Shown here piece by piece: positions 33,291 to 44,288 of a stretch of DNA of 64,000 nucleotides (positions are counted from its first letter, which is position 1; each line of letters starts with the position of its first letter). The stretch spans positions 1,488,001-1,552,000 of the forward strand of contig JACGCM010000669.1 in assembly GCA_014058105.1 (NCBI GenBank). The letters run 5' to 3'. The notes beneath the pieces are model-generated. The model did no database searches and was not told where the DNA came from. It saw only the letters and a program-made list of their open reading frames with translations. Both the position numbers and the translations under genes were made by a program. The DNA comes from Kingdonia uniflora. Taxonomy: Eukaryota > Streptophyta > Magnoliopsida > Ranunculales > Circaeasteraceae.

Positions 33291-34542
33291 TGCCCCTCCG
33301 AATTCTTGTGCTAAGCAGATGTACTTGTGGTTTATGCTCCAAAATTTAAACTCTTTCTTCTAAGTCTGTAATAATGATAGGAACACAATGAACTTGCTTC
33401 AATCAAAATATTAGTTTTCTAAGTCATCCAGGAAAAAAAAGAAGGGAAAACAACCTAGAAAAATAACACTAGGAACTAAACTACTTAGTGAATATAACCC
33501 AATTAATAGAAGAAACTTGGGTATAATTATATAATATATCAAAACAATCCAAAAGAAAAGTCTGAGCACATAAAACCAAAATTATGAAATGCTTAAAACC
33601 AAGGAAAAATCCAAAGTGCAATCTAAGTGATAAGAATATACACCAGAGCAAGAGTGAGATTTAACAAGTACTTTGGTGAACTCCTTAAGCTAGGGCTGAA
33701 GATCAGGACCCCTGAATTGCACTTCAAATATCAATGCAAATCTGCGAAGATGTGAAATCATATTAGTAAAGCACTAAGTAAGGGGGATTCCCATTATGTA
33801 AATGAATATACCGAATCCACAAAATTAATGGCACACCTCTTCTCACCATCTCTCAAAACTTCAACAGCAACTATGATCTATATCTCAAGCTCTTAAGCTT
33901 TTTTTTTTTTTTATCGAAGTTCTTTTTTTTTTCTCATGAACACCAAATTAAGAAAACATCAACACCAAATCGCGAGTATAACAAAATAGTAAAATTATCG
34001 ATTGGGAAATTTACTTGATGCCAATCATTATGTTCTTCACAAATTAGGGCTGTGGACTGCTGAAATCAAGACTGGTATCAATCGAGGAGATCAAAAATTA
34101 CATAGTCAATTCATCAAATCTGCTGAAATCTTCTGTAATCGTTTTATTCTTCACAAATTCTTCGATTGATAATCTGCTAAAATTTGAGAATTAGTTCCAA
34201 TTGATAATCGAGAATGACCTCAAATTAGGGTTCCTCGCTGAAGATTACAGTGGCTGCGATGCCCAAACATACTCTTTTGATTGATGTATCTCCTAAATCT
34301 TATCTTGGGTTTGCCTCTCATCTCCCCTAAAAATTTCTCCCATTAAAGTTTTGCTTCCCGCGACCACTCTATCAGGTTCCCTCCAATTTTTTAATTAGAA
34401 GAAACTGTCATTAGTGAAAAAACGAAGTAAATGTTCTTTATAAACAAATCATGTTATTTTCACATTTTAACGTCATATTTAAAAAATGACATTGTATATT
34501 AATAAAAATAGGGCAGTAACATCATGTTCTAGTAAAATGACT
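33291..34542. other. AT-rich upstream region of the PPR pseudogene
   Basis: It resembles 5' flanking or leader sequence of the PPR gene with no other coding signature. Poly-T runs lie at about 33,900 and 33,925. Confidence 0.45.
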
Positions 34543-37500
34543 TAGAATGTTAATTGAGCATGTTAATATTTGACTACTTTGAACCTTGCCAAATTTTTGC
34601 AGGAGAGTGCTCCGGTTCTCAAAGGCAGTAAAACTGACAAGACCACTGTCGCTACTGTAGAGGTATGGATCCATTCTGATTTTTTGTGCAGGAACTATAT
34701 TCTGAATGGGCTGGATGATAAACTGTACAATGTTTATTGTCCACTCAGGACTGCCAAGGAACTGTGGGATTCCCTAGATAAGAAGTACAAGATAGAAGAT
34801 GCAGGTACGAAGAAATTTGTAGTCAGTCGATTCCTTGACTTCAAGATGATTGACTTTAAGTCAGTTATCAGTCAAGTGCAAGAATTATAGATTATCCTGG
34901 ATGAATATCATGCAGAAGGAATGATTTTGAGCGAATCATTTCAAGTTGCTTCATTAATTGAAAATTTACCTTCATCTTGGAAGGAATTTAAGAATTATTT
35001 GAAGCACAAGCGCAAGGAGATGAAGTTTGAGGACTTGATCGTTTGTTTAAGAATTGAAGAAGACAATCGCAATAGTGAGAAATTGATTGGAATTGGTTCA
35101 TTGGAATCAAAGGCCTATGTTGTTGAAGGAAATCCTTCAAACAATAAGGGAAAATCCCATAAGAAAAATGAGAAGAAGGGTAATAACCCTACACTGGGTT
35201 CAACCGAAAGAGACTTCAAAAAGTTTTCTAGGAACTGCCATAACTGCGGGAAGAAAGGGCACCGCGCAAAGGACTACAGGAAGAATAAAGGCAATTCTTC
35301 AAAGAACCAACCCCATCAAGCTAACGTGTATGAGTTGGAGAACCTTTCTGCTGTGGTCTTTAAAGTAAACTTGGTCAGTAACGCCAAAGATTGGTGGATT
35401 GATACTGGAGCAGCACGCCACATTTGTTTTGACAAAACCTAATTTTCGTCATACAACAAAGTGGACAATGATGAAAAATTGTACATGGGAAACTCTGCAA
35501 CTTTTGTGGTTGAAGGAGTTGGAAAGGTTGTTTTGAAGTTCACATCAGGAAAAGAACTTACTCTGAATGAAGTTTTGCATGTTCCAGATATTCGAAAGAA
35601 TTTGGTGTCTGGATCAGTTTTAAGTAAGAAAGGCTTTAGGCTGGTATTCGAGTCGGACAAATGTGTCTTGACTAAAAGTGGAATATTTGTAGGAAAGGGT
35701 TACTTGTGTGATGGCCCGTTTAAATTCAATGTTGATATAACCATAAGGTTTATCAATAAAATTGAAGGTTCTGCTTACATTCTTGAGTCTTTTAATGTTT
35801 GGCATGCACGATTAGGCCATATTCATAATGGTTCGTTGCGCAGATTAATAAATTTAGGACTGTTGCCTAAATTCAACATTGATTGCAAATAAAAATGTAC
35901 AACATATGTTGAAGCAATGTTTGCAAAACAACCCTTTCAATCAATTGATAAAAGGAAGACAACACCTCTGGAATTAATTCACAGCGATTTGTGTGACTTA
36001 AAATTCATCTAAACAAGAGGTGGGAAAAAGTATTTTATTACTTTTATCGATGACTGTACTAGGTACAGTCATTTGTATCTACTCCGAAGTAAAGATGAAG
36101 CATTAGAGATGTTTACGCTTTACAAAAACTTTAAGGTCAGATAGAGGTGGTGAATATGTTTCATTCGCTTTTGAAGAGCTCTGTGCTCATAAAGGGACTA
36201 TTCACCAAATTACAACACCTTATACACCTCAGCAAAATGGAGTTGCTGAGGGGAAAAGCATAACTTTAAAAGATATGGTTAATGTCATGTTGATTAGTTC
36301 TGGTTTGCCACAAAATTTGTGGGGGGGGAAGCCTTACTTTCAGTAAACTATTTACTGAATAAGATTCCTCATAAGAAGACTAATAGCATTCTTTATGAAC
36401 TTTGGAAATGTAGAGTACCTTCCTTTAAATTCATGAAAGTGTGGGGGTGCCTTGCAAAAGTTCAAGTTCCAGTTCCTGAACGTGTGAAATTGGGACCCAA
36501 AACCATTTACTGTATTTTTATTGGCAAAACCAATAATAGCAGTACATTCAGGTTTCTGGTACACAAATTAGAGATCACTGATATACATGAGTATACATTT
36601 ATCGAATCACTTGATGCTATCTTTTTTAAGGATATTTTCCCAAGCAAAAAGAGTGATAATTCAAATTCTCTGAAAAGATCACATGACGTTGCTTCAAGTA
36701 GTGATCTTCAGCCTGAAAGTTCGAGCAAGCTCCAGAACTTAGACGTGGCAAATGTATTAAGACCGCATCCATAAGAATCAATCCGAAATATATAACTAAC
36801 CTGTTAGAGAATGAACCTCAAACCTTCAAGGAGGCCATGTCAACTCCAGAGGCACCTAGTTGGAAAGAGGTAATGCATAGTGAAATTAATTCTATTATGC
36901 AAAATCATACGTGGGAGTTGGTAACTCTTCCACCTGGTAACAAACTAATCAGTTATAAATGGATCTTCAAGAGGAATATGAAACCTGATGGCTCTATAGA
37001 CAAGTACAAGGCGCGACTTGTTGCTAAGGGATTTAGGCAAAAGGAAGGCCTAGATTACTTTGACACTTATTCACTAGTTACAAGAATAACATCTATACAA
37101 ATGTTGATAGCTATTGCGGCCTTGCATAAGCTTGAAATACATCAAATAGATGTGAAAACAGCGTGTCTAAACAGTAAATTAGAAGAGGAAATGTATATGA
37201 ACCAACCTGAAGAGTTTATTGTCAATGGACAAGAACACAAAGTTTGCAAACTTGTGAAGTCCTTGTATGGATTAAAACAAGCGCCCTTACAATGGCATGC
37301 AAAGTTTGATCATGTTATGATCAAGGATGGATTCAAAATCAATGAATGTGACAAATGTGTTTATTATAAACGCATTGATGTTGTATGCGTAATTGTATGT
37401 CTCTATGTAGACGATATGCTGATTTTGGGGACTAATATTAATGTAATAAAGTCCACTAAGAAAATATTGACCAAGAACTTCGACATGAAGGACCTAGGTA

Positions 37501-38931
37501 TTACAGATGTTATTCTTGGAATCAAGATTAATAGGACATAACAGGGAATTGTGTTGTCACAAGCACATTATATAGAAAACGTGTTTAAGAGATTCAATAA
37601 GTTTGAGTGTAAAGGTGTTAAAATACCATTTGATAGAACTCAATACTTAGTGAAAAATAAGGGAGAAAACGTTTCTCAACTTGAGTACTCACGTATCATA
37701 GGCAGTCTCATGTATATTATGAACTGCACCAGACCAGATATTTCTTATGCAGTAAGTAAACTGAGTCGATATACGAGTAATCCTGGAGATGCACATTGGG
37801 TGGTACTCGTTCGGGTTTTAATGTACTTAAAATACACCTTACACTATGGTTTGTACTACACTACTTATCCAGCTGTACGTGAAGGATATAGTGATGCAAA
37901 TTAGATTTCGGATTCTGATGAGTCAAAATCCACTACTAGATTTGTGCTCACACTTGAACGTGCAGCAGTATCATGGAAATCTCAGAAACAAACATGTATA
38001 GCTCGTTCCATGATGGAATCTGAGTTCATTGCTTTAGACAAAGCTGGAGAAGAAGCAGAATGGCTTCGAGAGTTTCTAGAGGATATTCCTTTATGGCAAC
38101 AACCTGTGTCTGTTATATGTATTTATTGTGATAATCAAGCAGCACTAGCAAGGGCTAAGAATCAAGTATATAATGGTAAGTCACGACATATACGTCGCAG
38201 ACATAATACCGTTAAGCAGTTACTTGCGAATGGAATAATATCCATTGATTTTGTTAAATCTAAAGACAACCTTGCGGATCCATTTACAAAAGGGTTATCG
38301 AAAGGGTAAATATATTGTACATCAAAAGGAATGGGATTAATACGGCCAATCCACGAGTAATCTCAATGGTAACCTAACCTAGTTGACTGGAGGATCCCAA
38401 GATCTACGTTCAATAGGAAAATTGGTTGAGGGTTATTCACCTAAGCACTGTGGAGACTAGGTCTCCATCTCATTCCTGATGTAACAGTGCAACCTACAGA
38501 GCTTGTTAGGGTAAACTTTGTTTTTAATGATCCTTATAGCTCGTGTATACAAGTAGAGTACGGCAGGGTACTCTTAATAAGAAATCACCTATGTGAGTGA
38601 GAAGTGAGGGTCATTTCCATAAGAATTGAGATGGCTGAATTCTCTAATAGCACTCATGAATCCGAGATTGTTCAGGGCCAAAATGGACACAACATTTAGA
38701 ACTGTCTGTGACAGGAATGAAATTGTGTGAATACTATTGTTTGGGCTTACATCAACGGCTGAACAATTCAAGACATCATGCCCACTGCTTAGCCAAGTAT
38801 GTTCGATAGTATTTCACTAGAGAAGGTTCAAGTCTACAAGATACATTTTTCAATGCAAAACCATTCCTACCATTACTCTCAAGATACTTATTCGTTTTCG
38901 TCTTTCCCGTTTTCATTCAAATGTGGGGGAT
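34543..38931 (+). mobile_element. Ty1/copia retrotransposon body, gag N-terminus missing, several stops
   Basis: Plus-strand order: gag from 'LTTLNLAKFLQESAPVLKGS' (the first ~40 residues are lost), 'LWDSLDKKYKIEDAGTKKF', a zinc knuckle 'CHNCGKKGHRAKDYRKN' whose last Cys is replaced by Tyr, protease 'WWIDTGAARHICFD', GAG-pre-integrase 'WHARLGHIHNGSLRRL', integrase 'FITFIDDCTRYSHLYLLRSK', reverse transcriptase ('WIFKRNMKPDGSIDKYKARL', 'LYVDDMLILGT') and RNase H ('[17 protein letters not shown]', '[15 protein letters not shown]', 'DPFTKGL'). Stops at 34,890, 35,442, 35,892, 36,012, 37,541 and 37,904 plus frame breaks in integrase make it inactive. A polypurine tract ATGTGGGGGA directly precedes the right LTR. 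Confidence 0.9.
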
Positions 38932-39669
38932 TGTTGAAAAAAATGCATGTCTTTTCTTTGTGGTTTGAATAAAACCTTGGTGATTACTGTTAGTCCCATA
39001 TTGGATAAGTGAAAAGAGTATTTTCACTTTATATTAGGTTACACATGTATAACATGTGTAAGTAAGTGGTGCCCTCACAAGTGTGTGAGGTGAGTTCGTG
39101 AAGGCTTGCTATGGGGACGCCCATGGGCTTGCATGCACGAACCAACCCATGACCCATTTGGACTATTTTATAGATTCTATTCGAATAAGTCTATTCGAAT
39201 AAGATTGTATTCGAATAGAATAATATTCTATTCGAATAGAATCTGGAAGGAAGAATCTATTGGAATAAATTATGATTATATTCAAATAAATCTGGCAGTA
39301 AAAAATGTATTCGAACATAAATAGATTCTATTCGAATAAAATATGCAGTTATCTTCAAAAGACAACTCTTCACAGAGGTGTGTCTTGGAACACAACCCTA
39401 TCAATAGGTGCTTCTAAAGGACACCTTCTCCTTTATTTAAACTATCATTCTTGATGTGTTTGACATAGAGAAAAATATCAGAATCGCATTTCCTCTTAAT
39501 CAATCCTTCCTTCTTGAGAGTAAAATCACAGATAGTTCGACATGCGTATCGACTTGAGTGCTTCAAGTCTATATGATTCGATCGCTGTATCTTGGGATAC
39601 AGGCACCGTAAAAACTGTGAAGCACCATACACAAGGTAAAATCTGTCTTAAGGAAATTGCAATGACTGC
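38932..39669 (+). repeat. Right (3') LTR of the copia element
   Basis: It starts TGTTGAAAAAAATGCATGTC after the polypurine tract. It contains a direct stretch of ATTCGAATA palindromes (39,175-39,345) and an R/U5-like segment ending with ...GGAAATTGCAATGACTGCA. The exact right end is uncertain, because the left copy is broken before this point. Confidence 0.78.
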
Positions 39670-40580
39670 AAGCCTCGATCTTCAGTTTTTCCATTTCGTT
39701 TTCATTCATCTTCGTATCAATTCTAAATACATGTTATACAGCATAAATTGAAGATCAATTCATAGTATAAACCATAAAGAGAGATCTTACTTACTGGAGT
39801 AAAATTAAGAAGATTTGATGAAAATTCAAAGCCTAACTTTGATCGAAATAGAGATTTATGGTGAGAAAGTTCACCAATTGAGTAAGTTTGCAGTCACATA
39901 AAGCAAATGAAGGGTATGTTTGATATTCAATATTAGGATCGAAGCAATTAAAATTTGCATCAAAACGAACACCTTACAAGGATTGATTTCAGAAGATTGA
40001 GAGGAGGGATTCGGACTCAAGGGAGGCAGTAGTGATGATGAACAAAGACCAAAGTTTGCCTTGGCGCTTTACGTGAAAATTCTAAAACAAATATTGGTTG
40101 ACTGAAAATTTAGCCAGATGATATGGCAGTTTAGAGGTGTGAAGGAATTCTGAAATTTCTTGGCCTAGGAGAGATCCGAGCGACCTAAATAATCCTTGAC
40201 TCATGAAAGATGGATAACGAATGGTTGATATCAAGAAATGGCTAATGAGTTATTTCTTTAGCTGTATAGATGGAGAAGGACTGCGTGAGGAGAGATTGAT
40301 TAGACAAAATTGAGTTGAAACTTTTCATTTTCAATTTTTGAGGTGTTTAAACATAACATATTAGGGACGGTTATGTCCCATCGTCCCTGAACTTATACAA
40401 TTAGGGACGGGTATGTCCACTGTCCCTAAACTTATACGATTAAGGACGGGATAATTTTTTTCGTCCCATAAACAAAAATAATAAAAGACGAAATCAAAAT
40501 CGTCCAAATGTGATATTATTAGAGACAAATTTTTCTCTGTCTCTAATATCTGGTCCCTAATAATTTATTTTTTTGTAGTG
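39670..40580. mobile_element. CACTA-like (En/Spm) element end
   Basis: The right edge ends TTTTTTTGTAGTG, the reverse complement of a CACTACAAAAAAA terminus. Inside, short subterminal repeats recur: AGGGACGG at about 40,363, 40,402 and 40,443, and inverted forms such as CGTCCCTGAA, GTCCCTAAAC and GGTCCCTAATAA. This is the usual architecture of CACTA ends. The left end was not found and no transposase is present, so it is a fragment or deletion derivative. It interrupts a copia reverse-transcriptase sequence, which resumes at once on the right. Confidence 0.68.
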
Positions 40581-42313
40581 GTCATTTATTTACTTGCTTT
40601 TGTATGTGGATGATATGCTTATTGCGTGTAAGCACAAAAGCGAGATTAACAAGTTGAAGAAGCAAATGGGTCAAGAATTTGAAAAGAAGGATCTTGATGA
40701 TGTGAAAAATATTCTTGATATGGAGAATCATAGAGATAAAGAGAAGGGAACGGTGTGTGTCTCTCAGACGACGTACATGAGAAAGGTACTTCAGAGATTT
40801 GGTATTGATGGGAACACAAAATCTATAAGTACCCCCCTTGCTCCTCATTTTAAACTTAAGGCTTCTATGTCTCCAAACACCGACGAGGAACGTGATTATA
40901 TGAGTCAAGTTCCTTATGCTAGTGTTGTTGGTAGCTTGATGTATGTTATGGTATGTACTCGGCCAGATATTTCACAGGTGGTTGGTATGGTCAGTCGATG
41001 CATGCATGCTCCGAGAAGAGATCATTGGCGAGCTGTAAAATAGATTCTACGGTATATAAAAGGTAATGTGGATATTGGTTTGGAATTTTGTAAACAAAAT
41101 TCGATTGATCATTTTTGTGTGGGTTATGTGGATTTTGACTATATGGGTGATTTGGATAAACAGCGGTCTACTGCTGGGTATGTTTTTATATTGAGTGGAG
41201 GACCGATTAATTGGAGATCTATACTACAGTCAACGATGACCCTATCTATTACTGAGCCAGAGTATATGGCAGTGACTGAGGCGATTAAATAATCTAATTG
41301 AATGAATGGTCTTCTGAGTGATTTGGGGATTAAGATGGATCATCTTTATGTTTTTTGTGATAGTTAAAGCACTATCTTCTTGGCCAAAGATCAGGTTCAT
41401 CATCAAAGCACGAAGCATATTGATGTGCGTTATTACTTTGCCTGAGAAGTTTTGGAAGAGGGTGAGATTCTGTTGAAGAAGATTCACACCAAAGATAACC
41501 CAGCGAATATGTTTACGAAAGTTTTTTCGGGAATTAAATTCAATCATTGTTTGGACTTGGTTCAAATTCTTCATATTGATTGATTGGATTTTGGGAACTA
41601 CGGGCGACTTGATCCACGATACGTAGGCAACCATTGATTTGGTACAGTCGATGATTTGGTCCTTTGGGACACTTGGTTCGATTTGGTCTTTTGGGACGTT
41701 TGGTCGATTTTGGTCCTTTAGGGCGTTAGGTTGTTTGGGCTTTTTGGGACGTTTGTTTGCTTGGGAGCTTGAAGATATTTGGTGAGAGAGGATTTCGTTT
41801 TGTGTTCGTTTGGTTGGTGGCGAAGTTCGGCTGAGATTTCAAGAAATCTTCACCAAGTGGAGAATTGTAGTGCCTGCCCCTATTTTATGTTCGAACAATT
41901 TACTCAGATAGCCTGTTTATTCGAATACACTTTGGGGTTCTGGCCGAATACACATTGTCTGTTCGAACAGACTTCGAGAAAACTCATTTTTGAGTTTTGT
42001 TTGGAGCCTTTGGTTTGCCTCGAGATCCGAGTGATTGTAATTGCTTTCTCAAGTATACAAGGGAGAGTTAGGTTTTTTAGAAGCCACCATTAGTGAGATC
42101 ATTTTAGAGAAGAATTTTTGAGAGAAAAACCTCTAATTGATTTGTAAGATTCTAACCTCGGGTATTGAATAAACTCTCTTTATTGTGTGTGTAGATGTAA
42201 ACAATTGCCGAACCACCTTAAATCATTGCTATTGATTTTGGTTGTGTATTCATTTAGCTTGTTTGTAACTAATCGGATCGATCGGAGTTCGGATTCCGCG
42301 GCGCGGCTCAACA
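40581..42313 (+). mobile_element. Ty1/copia 3' part: RT tail, RNase H and 3' LTR
   Basis: The frame opens in the RT active-site region ('YLLLYVDDMLIACKHKSEIN'), continues through 'YMRKVLQRFGIDGNTKSIST', 'GSLMYVMVCTRPDISQVVGM', then RNase H with stops ('STAGYVFILSGGPINW', 'HQSTKHIDVRYYFA', 'HTKDNPANMFTKV'). It belongs to a different copia family from the element at 34.5-38.9 kb. A polypurine tract AAGTGGAGAA leads to the LTR at 41,866. Everything upstream of RT is missing at the CACTA insertion. Confidence 0.88.
41866..42313 (+). repeat. 3' LTR of the copia 3' fragment
   Basis: TGTAGTGCCTGCCCC ... GCGCGGCTCAACA, 448 bp with TG/CA ends. It includes a CTGTTCGAACAG palindrome and two other TTCGAA cores at 41,885-41,970. 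Confidence 0.75.
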
Positions 42314-42874
42314 GATATTACATGCATATACTAATAAACCCCTCTATCGTGTGTTGAAAAGCAAGATAAGATTAACAAATAAGGGGAACAAAATTTGCTT
42401 CAAGTGTCTTGCAACCTGATCACTATATATGGGCATTAAAGAGGAAGTAATCTAGACTCCCAATTGTTAACTAAATCAAAACTATACTAATCTAAAATAA
42501 ATATTTCAAATCATTATTTCATATGCCTAAAATATAGCCTAAATACAAACAAAAATCTCTAAATAATATTTCTATTCAAGATAGTCGTCCGTCAAAGATA
42601 ATCTAAAGACAATCAAAGATTGGGGAGACGACAAACTCAAATTTAGATAATATTTGAACAAACTCAAATTTAGTCAAAGATAATATTTCATTAAGACGAC
42701 TCAAACTCAAATTTAGTTCTAAACGCGGACTTGAGACTGCACTGTGTTCTATCATCATAGAGCAAAAAAGGAACTTCACGACCTAGTAGACTTTTCAAAC
42801 GTGGGGGAACACAACACAACCACCCATCTTTGAAATCTATAACAAGTACAGTCAATAATAAGAAATGATGTCAG
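42314..42874. other. AT-rich flank left of the hAT element
   Basis: No coding signature. It contains local repeats of CAAACTCAAATTTAG (42,635-42,720). Confidence 0.5.
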
Positions 42875-43140
42875 CTATAAACCAAGGTTTTAAATAACCG
42901 TTATAACAACCGTTATAATGGTGTTATAACGGTAATGCCATGAGCCCGTTCCGTTATACCCCATGTTTCGTTCTAAAAAATAACACCCGTTATTTGTTAT
43001 TACAGACCGTTATTTTATGCTATAACGGTTGTTGTTACCGTTATAACGCTACGTTATTTTTAATGTTTTTCTTCACTTATAACGAACGTTATACACTGTT
43101 ATATACTGTTATAACACCGTTATATGCCGTTATATAACTA

Positions 43141-44065
43141 TTTAAGTAATAGGCAAACCACTGGCATAAAAAAAAAACTAATAAAAGTAACTGAAAGTGG
43201 TAGGCTTTGCTATGTTTGTAGCCTTGTAGAATTATTTCTTGTGATATGATGAAATCACTAGTTAAGTGGTAGGCCACCCATTATGATCTGAAATAAAAAA
43301 TAGCTAGCAAACCACGTTACCATTGGCATAAAAATAAATAATAAAAGCAACCGAGTGAACTATGCTTGTAGAATTATTTTTTATGATATGATGAAATCAT
43401 TATTTAAGTGGTAGGCCACCCATTATGATCTGAAATAAAAATTAATCTAGCAAACCACGTTACCACTAGCATAAAAAATAATAACACAAGCAACCGAAAG
43501 TGAACTATGCTTGTAGAATGATTTTTTATGATATGATGAAATCATTATTTAAGTGGTAGGCCACCCATTATGATCTAAAAATAAATAAAAATCTAGCAAA
43601 CCACGTTACCACTGACATACAAAATAATAATAAAAACAACCGAAAGTTAACTATTCTTGTAGAATGATTTCTTATTATATGATGAAATCATTATTTAAGT
43701 GGTAGGCCACCCATTATGATCTAAAAAAATTTTAGCAAACCATGTTACCACTGACATACAAAATAATAATAAAAGCAACCGAAAGTTAACTATGTTTGTA
43801 GAATGATTTCTTATGATATGATGAAATCAATATTTAAGTGGTAGGCCACCCATTATGATCTGAATAAACAATAATCTAGCAAACCATGTTACCACTGGCA
43901 TAAAAAATAATAATAAAAGCAACCGAAAGTGAATTATGCTTGTAGAATGATTTTTTATGATATGATGAAATTATTATTTAAATGGTAGACCACCGATTAT
44001 GATCTAAAATAAAAAATAATCTAGCAAACCACGTTACCACTGGCATAAAAAATAATATGCTTGTT
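43141..44065. repeat. Tandem array of a ~143-bp unit (about 6.4 copies) within the hAT element
   Basis: The word GATGAAATCA recurs at 43,248, 43,390, 43,535, 43,681, 43,820 and 43,964 (spacings 139-146). Each unit also carries AAGTGGTAGGCCACCCATTA, GCAAACCACGTTACCACTG and AAAGCAACCGAAAGTGAACT. The units differ by point changes and small indels. The array lies between the left subterminal repeats and the transposase start. Confidence 0.92.
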
Positions 44066-44288
44066 GAATCATTTCTTGTGATCTTCTATAAATATTTGGC
44101 ATCGTGACTTAAGCATGTATCCATTTCACTACCACTCTTAAGAATTTTTCAAAATCAAGTAAGAAAGGTATCCATAGTTTTAATTAGTTTAAAATTAAAC
44201 ATGTATCCATCTTATATGGTATTTAGCTTAAAATGAATTTATTGTCTTATCGTACTAATTTATAATATTTTATTGGTAAACCTATAGG

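Noticed and set aside
42898..43140. CCGTTATAACGG cluster considered as a satellite or regulatory array of its own
   Set aside because: The same motif recurs at the opposite end of the element just inside the inverted repeat, so it is the subterminal region of the hAT.
43141..44065. Regularly spaced repeats that could suggest a CRISPR array
   Set aside because: The units are contiguous ~143-bp tandem repeats without unique spacers, inside a plant hAT transposon.
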